Origin: Chrysogorgia sp. JL179-B06
Taxonomy: Eukaryota > Cnidaria > Anthozoa > Scleralcyonacea > Chrysogorgiidae
Direction of reading: 5' to 3'
NCBI GenBank assembly: GCA_035772405.1
Contig: JAYKKM010000416.1
Location: 1,768,001 to 1,832,000 of the forward strand
Length of the DNA: 64,000 bases
Shown one piece after another: positions 1 through 12,518 of this stretch (positions are counted from its first letter, which is position 1; each line of letters starts with the position of its first letter). Under the pieces are notes generated by a model. That model was given only the letters and a program-made list of their open reading frames with translations, did not search any database and was not told where the DNA came from. A program made the position numbers and the translations under genes.

Positions 1-2230
1 TAGTAAAGGAGTAATAGTAAAGGAGGAATAATAAAGGAGGAATAATAAAGGAGTAATAATAAAGGAGTAATAATAAAGGAGTAATAATAAAGGAGTAATA
101 ATAAAGGAGTAATAATAAAGGAGTAATAATAAAGGAGTAATAATAAAGGAGTAATAGTAAAGGAGTAATAGCAAAGGAGTAATAGTAAAGGAGTAATAAT
201 AAAGGAGTAATAATAAAGGAGTAATAATAAAGGAGGAATAATAAAGAAGTAATAATAAAGGAGTAATAATAAAGGAGTAATAATAAAGGAGTAATAATAA
301 AGGAGTAATAATAAAGGAGTAATAATAAAGGAGTAATAATAAAGGAGTAATAATAAAGGAGTAATAGTAAAGGAGTAATTGTAAAGGAGTAATAGTAAAG
401 GAGTAATAATAAAGGAGTAATAATAAAGGACTAATAGTAAAGGAGGAATAATAAAGGAGTAATAATAAAGGAGGAATAATAAAGGAGTAATAATAAAGGA
501 GTAATAATAAAGGAGTAATAGTAAAGGAGGAATAATAAAGGAGTAATAATAAAGGAGTAATAATAAAGGAGGAATAATAAAGGAGTAATAATAAAGGAGT
601 AATAATAAAGGAGTAATAGTAAAGGAGGAATAATAAAGGAGTAATAATAAAGGAGTAATAATAAAGGAGTAATAATAAAGGAGTAATAATAAAGGAGGAA
701 TAGTAAAGGAGGAATAGTAAAGGAGGAATAGTAAAGGAGTAATAGTAAAGGAGTAATAGCAAAGGAGTAATAATAAAGGAGTAATAGCAAAGGAGTAATA
801 GCAAAGGAGTAATAGCAAAGGAGTGATAGTAAAGGAGTGATAGTAAAGGAGTGATAATAAAGGAGTAATAATAAAGGAGTAATAATAAAGCAGTAATAGT
901 AAAGGAGTAATAATAAAGGAGTAATAGTAAAGGAGGAATAATAAAGGAGTAATAATAAAGGAGGAATAATAAAGGAGGAATAATAAAGGAGTAATAATAA
1001 AGGAGTAATAATAAAGGAGGAATAGTAAAGGAGGAATAGTAAAGGAGGAATAGTAAAGGAGTAATAGTAAAGGAGTAATAGCAAAGGAGTAATAATAAAG
1101 GAGTAATAGCAAAGGAGTAATAGCAAAGGAGTAATAGTAAAGGAGTGATAGTAAAGGAGTGATAGTAAAGGAGTGATAATAAAGGAGTAATAATAAAGGA
1201 GTAATAATAAAGGAGTAATAGTAAAGGAGTAATAATAAAGGAGTAATAGTAAAGGAGTAATAGTAAAGGAGTAATAGTAAAGGAGGAATAGTAAAGGAGG
1301 AATAGTAAAGGAGTAATAGTAAAGGAGGAATAGTAAAGGAGGAATAATAAAGGAGTAATAATAAAGGAGTAATAATAAAGGAGTAATAGTAAAGGAGTAA
1401 TAGCAAAGGAGTAATAATAAAGGAGTAATAATAAAGGAGTAATAGTAAAGGAGTAATAGCAAAGGAGTAATAATAAAGGAGTAATAGCAAAGGAGTAATA
1501 GTAAAGGAGTAATAGTAAAGGAGTAATAGTAAAGGAGTAATAGTAAAGGAGTAATAGTAAAGGAGTAATAGTAAAGGAGTAATAGTAAAGGAGTAATAGT
1601 AAAGGAGTAATAGTAAAGGAGTAATAGTAAAGGAGTAATAATTGCAAAGGAGTAATAGTAAAGGAGTAATAGTAAAGGACTAATAGTAAAGGAGTAATAA
1701 TAAAGGAGTAATAATAAAGGAGTAATAGTAAAGGAGTAATAGTAAAGGAGTAATAGCAAAGGAGTAATAGCAAAGGAGTAATAATAAAGGAGTAATAGCA
1801 AAGGAGTAATAGTAAAGGAGTAATAATAAAGGAGTAATAATAAAGGAGTAATAATAAAGGAGTAATAATAAAGGAGTAATAATAAAGGAGTAATAATAAA
1901 GGAGTAATAATAAAGGAGTAATAGTAAAGGAGTAATAGTAAAGGGTAATAGTAAAGGAGTAATAATAAAGGAGTAATAATAAAGGAGTAATAATAAAGGA
2001 GTAATAATAAAGGAGTAATAGCAAAGGAGTAATAATAAAGGAGTAATAATAAAGGAGTAATAATAATGGAGTAATAATAAAGGAGTAATAATAAAGGAGT
2101 AATAATAAAGGAGTAATAATAAAGGAGTAATAATAAAGGAGTAATAGTAAAGGAGTAATAGTAAATGAGTAATAGTAAAGGAGTAATAGCAAAGGAGTAA
2201 TAGTAAAGGAGTAATAATAAAGGAGTAACA

Positions 2231-5200
2231 GCTAGCAAAGGAAGAACGGAAAAGGATAAATAGAAAAGGAGTGGTAGTAAAGGAGGAATAGAAAAGAGTG
2301 ATAACAAAAGAGTAACAGAAAAGGAGTAATAACAAAGGAGTAATAGTAAAGGAATAATAGCAAATGAGTAATAATAAAGGAGTTATAATAGTAAATGAGT
2401 AATAGTAAAGGAGTTGTAATAAAGGAGTTATAATAGTAAAGTAATAGTAAAGGAGTAACCGTGAAGGAGTAATAGAAAAGGCGGAAGAGTAAATGAGTAA
2501 TAGTGAAGGAGTAATAGTGAAGGAGTAATATAAAAGAAGTAATAGTAAAGGAGTGATAGCAAATAATTGATAGCAAAGGAATGATAGTAATGAAGGAATA
2601 GAAAAGGAGTAAAAGCAATGGAGTAATAGAGTAATAGAAAAGAAATAATATCAAAGCAGTAATAATAAAGGAATTATAATAATAAAGGAGTGATAATAAA
2701 GGAGTAATAATAAAGGAGTAATAGTAAAGGAGTAATAGTAAAGGAGTAATAGCAAAGGAGTAATAATAAAGGAGTAATTGCAAAGGAGTAACAATAAAGG
2801 AGTAATAATAAAGGAGTAATAATAAAGGAGTAATAGTAAAGGAGTAATAGCAAAGGAGTAATAGCAAAGGAGTAATAGCAAAGGAGTAATAATAAAGGAG
2901 TAATAGTAAAGGAGGAATAATAATGGAGTAATAATAAAGGAGTAATAATAAAGGAGTAATAGTAAAGGAGTAATAGTAAAGGAGGAATAGTAAAGGAGTA
3001 ATAATAAAGGAGTAATAGTAAAGGAGTAATAATAAAGGAGTAATAGTAAAGGAGTAATAGTAAAGGAGTAATAGCAAAGGAGTAATAGTAAAGGAGTAAT
3101 AGCAAAGGAGTAATAATAAAGGAGTAATAGCAAAGGAGTAATAGCAAAGGAGTAATAGCAAAGGAGTAATAGCAAAGGAGTGATAGTAAAGGAGTAATAG
3201 TAAAGGAGTAATAATAAAGGAGTAATAATAAAGGAGTAATAATAAAGGAGTAATAGTAAAGGAGTAATAGTAAAGGAGTAATAGTAAAGGAGTAATAGTA
3301 AAGGAGTAATAGTAAAGGAGTAATAGCAAAGGAGTAATAGTAAAGGAGTAATAATAAAGGAGTAATAATAAAGGAGTAATAGCAAAGGAGTAATGGTAAA
3401 GGAGTAATAAAGGAGTAACAGTAAAGGAGTAATAGTAAAGGAGTAATAGTAAAGGAGTAATAGTAAAGGAGTAATAATAAAGGAGTAATAGTAAAGGAGT
3501 AATAATAAAGGAGTAATAGTAAAGGAGTGATAGTAAAGGAGTAATAGTAAAGGAGTGATAGTAAAGGAGTAATAGCAAAGGAGTAATTGTAAAGGAGTAA
3601 TAATAAAGGAGTAATAGTAAAGGAGTAATAGTAAAGGAGTAATAGTAAAGGAGTAATAATAAAGGAGTAATAGCAAAGGAGTAATAGTAAAGGAGTAATA
3701 GTAAAGAAGTAATAGTAAAGGAGTAATAGTAAAGGCGTAATAATAAAGGCGTAATAGCAAAGGAGTAATAGCAAAGGAGTAATAATAAAGGAGTAATAGC
3801 AAAGGAGTAATAGTAAAGGAGTAATAATAAAGGAGTAATAGCAAAGGAGTAATAGTAAAGGAGTAATAGTAAAGGAGTAATAGTAAAGGAGGAATAGTAA
3901 AGGAGGAATAATAAAGGAGTAATAATAAAGGAGTAATAATAAAGGAGTAATAGCAAAAGGAGGAATAATAAAGGAGTAACAGCAAAGGAGTAATAGCAAA
4001 GGAGTAATAGTAAAGGAGTAATAATAAAGGAGTAATAATAAAGGAGTAATAGCAAAGGAGGAATAATAAAGGAGTAATAGCAAAGGAGTAATAGTAAAGG
4101 AGTAATAGTAAAGGAGTAATAGTAAAGGAGTAATAGTAAAGGAGTAATAGCAAAGGAGTAATAATAAAGGAGTAATAGTAAAGGAGTAATAGTAAAGGAG
4201 TAATAGCAAAGGAGTAATAATAAAGGAGTAATAATAAAGGAGTAATAGCAAAGGGGTAATAGCAAAGGAGTAATAGCAAAGGAGTAATAGTAAAGGAGTA
4301 ATAGTAAAGGAGTAATAATAAAGGAGTAATAATAAAGGAGTAATAGTAAAGGAGTAATAGTAAAGGAGTAATAATAAAGGAGTAATAGTAAAGGAGTAAT
4401 AATAAAGGAGTAATAGTAAAGGAGTAATAGTAAAGGAGTAATAGTAAAGGAGTAATAATAAAGGAGTAATAATAAAGGAGTAATAATAAAGGAGTAATAA
4501 TAAAGGAGTAATAATAAAGGAGTAATAGTAAAGGAGTAATAGTAAATGAGTAATAGTAAAGGAGTAATAGCAAAGGAGTAATAGTAAAGGAGTAATAATA
4601 AAGGAGTAACAGCTAGCAAAGGAAGAACGGAAAAGGATAAATAGAAAAGGAGTGGTAGTAAAGGAGGAATAGAAAAGAGTGATAACAAAAGAGTAACAGA
4701 AAAGGAGTAATAACAAAGGAGTAATAGTAAAGGAATAATAGCAAATGAGTAATAATAAAGGAGTTATAATAGTAAATGAGTAATAGTAAAGGAGTTGTAA
4801 TAAAGGAGTTATAATAGTAAAGTAATAGTAAAGGAGTAACCGTGAAGGAGTAATAGAAAAGGCGGAAGAGTAAATGAGTAATAGTGAAGGAGTAATAGTG
4901 AAGGAGTAATATAAAAGAAGTAATAGTAAAGGAGTGATAGCAAATAATTGATAGCAAAGGAATGATAGTAATGAAGGAATAGAAAAGGAGTAAAAGCAAT
5001 GGAGTAATAGAGTAATAGAAAAGAAATAATATCAAAGCAGTAATAATAAAGGAATTATAATAATAAAGGAGTGATAATAAAGGAGTAATAATAAAGGAGT
5101 AATAGTAAAGGAGTAATAGTAAAGGAGTAATAGCAAAGGAGTAATAATAAAGGAGTAATTGCAAAGGAGTAACAATAAAGGAGTAATAATAAAGGAGTAA

Positions 5201-6992
5201 TAATAAAGGAGTAATAGTAAAGGAGTAATAGCAAAGGAGTAATAGCAAAGGAGTAATAGCAAAGGAGTAATAATAAAGGAGTAATAGTAAAGGAGGAATA
5301 ATAAAGGAGTAATAATAAAGGAGAAATAATAAAGGAGTAATAGTAAAGGAGTAATAGTAAAGGAGGAATAGTAAAGGAGTAATAATAAAGGAGTAATAGT
5401 AAAGGAGTAATAATAAAGGAGTAATAATAAAGGAGTAATAGTAAAGGAGTAATAGCAAAGGAGTAATAGTAAAGGAGTAATAGCAAAGGAGTAATAATAA
5501 AGGAGTAATAGCAAAGGAGTAATAGCAAAGGAGTAATAGCAAAGGAGTAATAGCAAAGGAGTGATAGTAAAGGAGTAATAGTAAAGGAGTAATAATAAAG
5601 GAGTAATAATAAAGGAGTAATAATAAAGGAGTAATAATAAAGGAGTAATAATAAAGGAGTAATAGTAAAGGAGTAATAGTAAAGGAGTAATAGTAAAGGA
5701 GTAATAGTAATAGTAAAGGAGTAATAGTAAAGGAGTAATAGCAAAGGAGTAATAGTAAAGGAGTAATAATAAAGGAGTAATAATAAAGGAGTAATAGCAA
5801 AGGAGTAATGGTAAAGGAGTAATAAAGGAGTAACAGTAAAGGAGTAATAGTAAAGGAGTAATAGCAAAGGAGTAATAGTAAAGGAGTAATAATAAAGGAG
5901 TAATAGTAAAGGAGTAATAATAAAGGAGTAATAGTAAAGGAGTGATAGTAAAGGAGTAATAGTAAAGGAGTGATAGTAAAGGAGTAATAGCAAAGGAGTA
6001 ATTGTAAAGGAGTAATAATAAAGGAGTAATAGTAAAGGAGTAATAGTAAAGGAGTAATAGTAAAGGAGTAATAATAAAGGAGTAATAGCAAAGGAGTAAT
6101 AGTCAAGGAGTAATAGTAAAGAAGTAATAGTAAAGGAGTAATAGTAAAGGCGTAATAATAAAGGCGTAATAGCAAAGGAGTAATAGCAAAGGAGTAATAA
6201 TAAAGGAGTAATAGCAAAGGAGTAATAGTAAAGGAGTAATAATAAAGGAGTAATAGTAAAGGAGTAATAGTAAAGGAGTAATAGTAAAGGAGTAATAGTA
6301 AAGGAGGAATAGTAAAGGAGGAATAATAAAGGAGTAATAATAAAGGAGTAATAATAAAGGAGTAATAGCAAAAGGAGGAATAATAAAGGAGTAACAGCAA
6401 AGGAGTAATAGCAAAGGAGTAATAGTAAAGGAGTAATAATAAAGGAGTAATAATAAAGGAGTAATAGCAAAGGAGGAATAATAAAGGAGTAATAGCAAAG
6501 GAGTAATAGTAAAGGAGTAATAGTAAAGGAGTAATAGTAAAGGAGTAATAGTAAAGGAGTAATAGCAAAGGAGTAATAATAAAGGAGTAATAGTAAAGGA
6601 GTAATAGTAAAGGAGTAATAGCAAAGGAGTAATAATAAAGGAGTAATAATAAAGGAGTAATAGCAAAGGGTAATAGCAAAGGAGTAATAGCAAAGGAGTA
6701 ATAGTAAAGGAGTAATAGTAAAGGAGTAATAATAAAGGAGTAATAGGAGTAAAGGAGTAATAGTAAAGGAGTAATAGTAAAGGAGTAATAGTAAAGGAGT
6801 AATAATAAAGGAGTAATAGTAAAGGAGTAATAGTAAAGGAGTAATAGTAAAGGAGTAATAATAAAGGAGTAATAGTAAAGGAGTAATAGTAAAGGAGTAA
6901 TAATAAATGAGTAATAGTAAAGGAGTAATAATAAAGGAGTAATAGTAAAGGAGTAATAGTAAAGGAGTAATAATAAAGGAGTAATAATAAAG
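2231..6992. repeat. Higher-order duplication inside the minisatellite, 2381-bp period
   Basis: The odd patch starting GCTAGCAAAGGAAGAACGG occurs at 2231 and again at 4612. The several hundred bases of irregular sequence after it are nearly identical in the two copies. This indicates block duplication of about 2.38 kb on top of the 15-bp unit. Confidence 0.85.
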
Positions 6993-7147
6993 GAGTAATA
7001 ATAAAGGAGTAATAGTAAAGGAGGAATAGTAAAGGAGGAATAATAAAGGAGGAATAATAAAGGAGTAATAGTAAAGGAGGAATAATAAAGGAGTAGTAAT
7101 AAAGGAGTAATAGTTAAGGAGTAATAGTAAAGGAGTAATAGTAAAGG

Positions 7148-8514
7148 AGTAATAAAGAGTAATAATTATTAATTATGTGTAATAATTATTCATTACTATC
7201 ATTATCTATCGTAAAGGAGTAATAGTAAAGGAGTAATAGCAAAGGAGTAATAGTAAAGGAGTAATAGTAAAGGAGTAATAGTAAAGGAGTAATTGTAAAG
7301 GAGTAATAATAAAGGAGTAATAGTAAAGGAGTAATAGTAAAGGAGTAATAGTAAAGGAGTAATAATAAAGGAGTAATAGCAAAGGAGTAATAGTCAAGGA
7401 GTAATAGTAAAGAAGTAATAGTAAAGGAGTAATAGTAAAGGCGTAATAATAAAGGCGTAATAGCAAAGGAGTAATAGCAAAGGAGTAATAATAAAGGAGT
7501 AATAGCAAAGGAGTAATAGTAAAGGAGTAATAATAAAGGAGTAATAGCAAAGGAGTAATAGTAAAGGAGTAATAGTAAAGGAGTAATAGTAAAGGAGGAA
7601 TAGTAAAGGAGGAATAATAAAGGAGTAATAATAAAGGAGTAATAATAAAGGAGTAATAGCAAAAGGAGGAATAATAAAGGAGTAACAGCAAAGGAGTAAT
7701 AGCAAAGGAGTAATAGTAAAGGAGTAATAATAAAGGAGTAATAATAAAGGAGTAATAGCAAAGGAGGAATAATAAAGGAGTAATAGCAAAGGAGTAATAG
7801 TAAAGGAGTAATAGTAAAGGAGTAATAGTAAAGGAGTAATAGTAAAGGAGTAATAGCAAAGGAGTAATAATAAAGGAGTAATAGTAAAGGAGTAATAGTA
7901 AAGGAGTAATAGCAAAGGAGTAATAATAAAGGAGTAATAATAAAGGAGTAATAGCAAAGGGGTAATAGCAAAGGAGTAATAGCAAAGGAGTAATAGTAAA
8001 GGAGTAATAGTAAAGGAGTAATAATAAAGGAGTAATAATAAAGGAGTAATAGTAAAGGAGTAATAGTAAAGGAGTAATAATAAAGGAGTAATAGTAAAGG
8101 AGTAATAATAAAGGAGTAATAGTAAAGGAGTAATAGTAAAGGAGTAATAGTAAAGGAGTAATAATAAAGGAGTAATAGTAAAGGAGTAATAGTAAAGGAG
8201 TAATAATAAATGAGTAATAGTAAAGGAGTAATAATAAAGGAGTAATAGTAAAGGAGTAATAGTAAAGGAGTAATAATAAAGGAGTAATAATAAAGGAGTA
8301 ATAATAAAGGAGTAATAGTAAAGGAGGAATAGTAAAGGAGGAATAATAAAGGAGGAATAATAAAGGAGTAATAGTAAAGGAGGAATAATAAAGGAGTAGT
8401 AATAAAGGAGTAATAGTTAAGGAGTAATAGTAAAGGAGTAATAGTAAAGGAGTAATAAAGAGTAATAATTATTAATTATGTGTAATAATTATTCATTACT
8501 ATCATTATCTATCG
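7148..8514. repeat. Second higher-order duplication, 1303-bp period
   Basis: A non-repeat island of about 60 bp, containing AATAATTATTAATTATGTG and ending in ATTATCTATCG, lies at 7148-7211 and again at 8451-8514, exactly 1303 bp apart. The minisatellite between and around the islands is also duplicated. This is a separate event from the 2381-bp duplication. Confidence 0.85.
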
Positions 8515-8770
8515 TAAAGGAGTAATAGTAAAGGAGTAATAGCAAAGGAGTAATAGTAAAGGAGTAATAGTAAAGGAGTAATAGTAAAGGAGTAATAGTA
8601 AAGGAGTAATAGTAAATAGTATAATAGCAAAGGAGTGATAGTAAAGGAGTAATAGTAAAGGAGGAATGGTAAAGGAGGAATAATAAAGGAGGAATAGTAA
8701 AGGAGTAACAGTAAAGAAGTTATAGTAAAGGAGTGATAGTAAATAGTATAATAGCAAAGGAGTAGTTAAC

Positions 8771-9540
8771 AAAGGAGTAATAGTAAGGGAGTAATATCAA
8801 ATGAGTACCAACGAAGTTTTGACATTTACCATCGAATCATAAACAAGAATAATGCCGCAATAAGAACAAGCACTGCACTGTGTCCATCGCAACGATACGA
8901 TTTCTAGTATCCTGATGCATGTTACTTAGTGCAGTTACTCGTGAAAATAATAGCGCATTTGTTCACGAATGCTTCTAATTATACTTTATACTCGTGATTA
9001 AATAACATGCATCAGGATAAGAAATCAGTAAAAGGGCGAAATGTACTTATAGTACGTATTCCATATAAGGAACAGCAAGTACACTTCCCTGACGAGCAAA
9101 TACGTTGCCCTGACGATTAAATACATTTCCCTAGTTACTAAGTATTTCATATAAGGAACAGCAAATACACTTCCCTGACGAAGAAATGCGTTGCCCTGAC
9201 GATTAAATATATTTCCCTAGTTACCAGGGACCTCTCGTACTGACCCTAAACCCCAAATGACCCTAAACCCCAAATAACCCTAATCCTAACTCTAAACCGT
9301 AATCCCTAAACCCCAAAGGTTACAATAAACCCCTAAACCTAAACCCGTAAGCAAAAACGCAACTTTTTTTTAGTCTCGACTGAATGCGAAAAACGGAGAA
9401 ATAAAGATGTGTTTGCAAACAAAAACGTATTAGTGCATTGTATAGCTAGCTATACAGCATGTACTGCAGCAAGTTACAAAATCCATTGCACATCCATATT
9501 TCACTTTTAAGCTGTATAATCTTTCTCTCCCTTCTTATAG
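8771..9540. repeat. Non-coding flank with an 86-bp tandem pair and telomere-like words
   Basis: Sequence around 8771-9050 is unremarkable. From about 9057 to 9229 there are two copies, 86 bp apart, of a unit containing CATATAAGGAACAGCAA and TTGCCCTGACGATTAAATA. From 9240 to 9350 there are degenerate CCCTAAACCCCAAA and CCTAACC words. A related segment occurs inverted at about 49550-49710, so this is a dispersed repeat and not a telomere. Confidence 0.7.
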
Positions 9541-11255
9541 ATGTTTGTATTTCTGTTCCTGTTATTCGTTCGTGGTTCTCGCCAGCACAGTAAGTGTAAA
9601 CAATTGCAATTTACATTCAGTTAATTTTCGCCGAAACTTATTTAGTCTATTCGTCTAATTAAAAACAGCATAGATTATGAAATCAAAATTTCTGTGAAGA
9701 TATAACTCGTCTCATAGTAATTGAGAGCGAATAACTTAATAGTTTTAGCAGAAACTATAAGACCCGTTTCAGACTACGCTCCACTCGTGTGCCGAACCTA
9801 ACTGATGAATTAATTTGGTACGGCAGATTAATTGGGAGCAGTGTTGCCAACCTTGGGATTTTATCTCAAGATCTTGGGATTTTTTAAAGGAGTTGGGATA
9901 TTTTTGGGATTTTTTCTCAGGGATTCGACCTTGGGATTTTTTTTGGAATTTTTCCAGAGCAACAGTTCCGATTTTGAAAAGCTCATTTCAATTTCACTAC
10001 CCTTAAAGGCGTGTGAATTTGTACTTATGTTTAATTAAATAAATAAATTTTCTATTTGAAAGTGCTTGTCTCTCGGTTATTTGAGTCGGCGAGAGTACTT
10101 AAACGGCGATAGAGACCTAGGAACTAGTCAGGAAGTGAAGCTGTGAACCTCTGGTGAACCTTGGAATTTTGTGGTAAAAAATAGGGAATCTTGGCATATT
10201 TTCAGACCTTTAGTGGGATTTTTACGAAACTTGACTTGGCAACACTGATTTGGAGGGCAGCAAAATTAAGTTCGGTAGAGCCTGTCGCACTATGCGACGT
10301 TGGAGCGGCATCATGCACACGGCGCTCTACTCTCGTGTGCCTATAAGCAAGTCAAAGAGTACATTTTTGATCGAAATAAATGAAAACCTCAGTGGCAACA
10401 CTTTACTTCCAATATGGAAGCACTAGTTTATATTTATAATAATATTCAATGGCAATAAAAAGCCAAAAAAGTAGCTTAAAGTGTTGCACACGTCTTCTTC
10501 TAGCCGAAAGCGATGATTAACATCCTGCGTCTTAGTATTAGCTGGAAATATTCCTGTCAATAGAACTAAATATTTCCTGTGCGAACCTGAACCTTTTCCA
10601 TCCGGCCCAGACTCTTCTATTATTAGTAAATTTCCGTGATGTGGACTTCGCTGTTTCAATCAATGCCGCTCCACAGTCGCTCCAATATCGAGCGCATGAG
10701 TGGAGCGGCGTCTGAATTGGAGGTCTAATATTTCGAGCGAAGGCCCTTCGTCACATCGCCTATGCGTAGCACACTGCAACGTCTACTTAGACTTTGATGT
10801 ATTCCTTTCTTTCGTTTAGATGTCCACCTGGAAGAAACAATACACAAGACATACAGTATTTTGCATGTGAACGATAAAGAACTTTTAGATAACCTAAAAG
10901 CTTATGATTTCGTTAATCCACGCGAAATAACTTCTCTGGATTTACAGGTGTTTACTGATAATTAATTAAAATAATACGTGTGAAAATATTATTCAAATTT
11001 TCTATAATGTTTTCTATTCAGGATGGAAAGGTTAAGAAGAGTATATCCTTTCCTTATAACAGCAAGACAATTATCTTAGATCTTGTTCCAAACAGGTATG
11101 ACGAGTTTTGGCGAGTTTTTATAATACCATATTAGTTTACTTATTACCATGTTATACACCTGATTATTATATTTGCCGCCTTTTGCAGGCATTTGTTATC
11201 GCCAAGATACAAGGAAAGATATTTTCGACCAGATGGAACGGCTGTATTGAGAAAG
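9541..11255 (+). CDS. ADAM/reprolysin-like metalloprotease, 5' exons (signal peptide and prodomain), partial
   Basis: Four exons join with consistent phases: 9541-9589, 10820-10947, 11022-11095 and 11189-11255, each bounded by GT donors and AG acceptors. Exon 1 encodes MFVFLFLLFVRGSRQH, a hydrophobic signal peptide. The joined reading (about 106 residues) has prodomain-like features: YDFVNPREITSL, then a hydrophobic strand ending LVPNRHLLSPRY, then YFRPDGTAV. This is the pattern of the M12B propeptide of ADAM and ADAMTS proteases, which are secreted or membrane zinc proteases. Intron 1 carries a TIR element with a MITE nested in it. I find no protease domain, HExxH motif or stop codon downstream. 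The gene is therefore either broken by the repeats from 11.5 kb onward or continues across very large introns. The exon structure is read directly; the family is inferred from the prodomain only. Confidence 0.6.
9767..10730. mobile_element. TIR element in intron 1 of the ADAM-like gene
   Basis: The left end reads TTTCAGACTACGCTCCACTC (9768-9787). The right end, read on the minus strand from about 10720 to 10690, has TTCAGACGCCGCTCCACTC, an imperfect inverted repeat. Further inward, TTGGAGCGGCAT (about 10301) and ATGCCGCTCCA (about 10663) are also inverted. A 78-codon minus-strand reading frame (10423-10659) inside it is unrecognised. The superfamily is not certain; the word GTGCCGAACCTAA near the left end recurs elsewhere in the window. 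Confidence 0.5.
9839..10247. mobile_element. hAT-like MITE, 409 bp
   Basis: It starts CAGTGTTGCCAA and ends TTGGCAACACTG, a perfect 12-bp TIR. The flanks ATTGGGAG (9831-9838) and ATTTGGAG (10248-10255) form an 8-bp target duplication with one mismatch, the hAT signature length. The interior is a degenerate TTGGGATTTTTT repeat. The two short plus-strand reading frames here are low-complexity by-products. It sits inside the larger TIR element. Confidence 0.75.
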
Positions 11256-11534
11256 GTACTATATTGAAATAACTCAAAATTAATTAGCTTTTGTTTCAGA
11301 GTTTACGCATGTATACACAGGTTAAAGGTGCGGACAAAGTATATTCTTGAAGTCATGCACCCGACCTTTTAATCCACGTGAACGGCTATTCGTCCGATAT
11401 TGACACAACGCATGCGCAATCGGTATATGACGAGCCTTCAAAACTGCAGATCTCTAGTCGCAAAAACAGCGATATAGTATAATATTTATATATACGTTTA
11501 TATAAATATATAGGTTCGAAGAATTTATGGTGAA

Positions 11535-11737
11535 AAATACAACTTAGAGGCCTTCCGGCTGGAATCGAATCCCCGCGACCCTGCGATGCTAGTGCAGTGC
11601 TCTGATCACTGAGCTATATAACGGAAGCCGTTGCCGAGAGCCTAGTCACGAATTCTGTATATATATAGGTGGTAATGCCGGGATAAGATTCTGAGTATAT
11701 TACAAGTAATATTTGGCATTTCACTCGATTAAATTAC
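11535..11737 (-). mobile_element. tRNA-derived SINE with 23-bp flanking duplication
   Basis: The sequence from AGGTTCGAAG to ATGGTGAA (23 bp) occurs at 11512-11534 and 11738-11760, bracketing the insertion. On the minus strand, 11631 to 11558 reads like a tRNA: a D-arm TAGCTCAGTGATCAGAGC, an anticodon-arm-like stem with CTAGCAT in the loop, and a T-arm containing ATTCGATTCC. The B box has one departure from GGTTCGANTCC. The flanking duplication fits LINE-type target-primed insertion. Confidence 0.65.
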
Positions 11738-12515
11738 AGGTTCGAAGAATTTATGGTGAAGGAAAATTTCGAGTGTTGGAATATATACATTTTAAGACCA
11801 AACCGGGACCAGATGCGAAAAAAATTGACAATTATTGACAAGCACTTCCCCAGCAACCATAAATTTCATAAGATTTTAAGATTTTTCAGCTACAGCTGTA
11901 TGCCAAATATGTCGAGCGTCATAACATCGCATAACCGAAAAATACTTAACAACCACTGTAAAGTCAAGAAGGATTGCCGGTCTACCGAGCCCACATCACA
12001 ACTCAGACACTAACGGAACAAATTACATTGGATTGACAGAACATATACCTTCAAGGACCGACTCTACAAACATCGAAATTCATTCCGCTACCAAAACAAA
12101 ATCAACTCAACAGAACTCTCAAAACATGTTTGGAACTAACGAGAAAAAAACGCTTCAAACCCTGAAATAAAGTGGTCAATTTTAGACACGCCTGCCTTCC
12201 GCACGCCTGCCTTCCGAAACGGATCAACACGATGTGAACTTTGCCTAGCCGAAAAGTATCATATCATTTTCCAAAAATACAGACTTCTAAACAAACGAAA
12301 CGAACTTCTATCAAGCTGCCGCCACATAAACAAATACCTATACGTAACTTCAAAGAAACACCGCCCGACAATTAGCGCTTTTGATCCATGCCGCGCGAAT
12401 TGTATATAATTCAGTGAATACGTTGATGTTAGTTAGTCGTCTGATGATTGCCTCAGGCATGAAACACAGTGTTACGGCATCTGTAAAAGTTTAGATTTTA
12501 CATATACTTTAACAC
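11738..12515 (+). pseudogene. Retroelement 3' remnant with GIY-YIG-type C-terminal region (Penelope-like), decayed
   Basis: The longest open piece (11753-12013) contains IDKHFPSNHKFHKIL and SYSCMPNMSSVITSHN. Later frames give fragments like WSILDTPAFR, CELCLAEKYHI and NELLSSCRHINKYL. In my knowledge this order matches the region after the reverse transcriptase in GIY-YIG-containing retroelements common in invertebrates. The frame changes several times and there are internal stops, so it is inactive. The element class is inferred from these word matches only. Confidence 0.55.
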
Positions 12516-12518
12516 TAG

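Larger units (their letters stand above)
1..8770. repeat. 15-bp minisatellite array, about 8.8 kb
   Basis: The whole stretch is built from a 15-bp unit of the form AATARYAAAGGAGTA (mostly AATAATAAAGGAGTA or AATAGTAAAGGAGTA), with GGAGGAATA, AGC and GTGATA variants. The period is exactly five codons. The minus strand therefore has no stop in any frame (Leu/Tyr/Ser/Phe/Thr-rich), and one plus frame (Asn-Asn-Lys-Gly-Val type) is also open. No gene is supported. The array runs off the left edge of the window, so its true length is unknown. Decayed patches without clear 15-bp phase lie near 2231-2690 and 4612-5070. Confidence 0.97.

Noticed and set aside
431..8772. Very long minus-strand reading frames rich in Leu, Tyr, Ser, Phe, Thr
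   Set aside because: They occur in all three minus frames at once because the 15-bp unit has no stop there. The start codons are chance variants and no domain or composition beyond the repeat exists.
9240..9350. True telomere or chromosome end
   Set aside because: Words are degenerate (CCCTAAACCCCAAA), the tract is short, and related sequence is internal at several other places.
11299..11319. A 21-nt micro-exon (AG before, GTTAAA after) extending the ADAM-like gene
   Set aside because: Phase is compatible, but the encoded seven residues match nothing expected and the flanks are weak.
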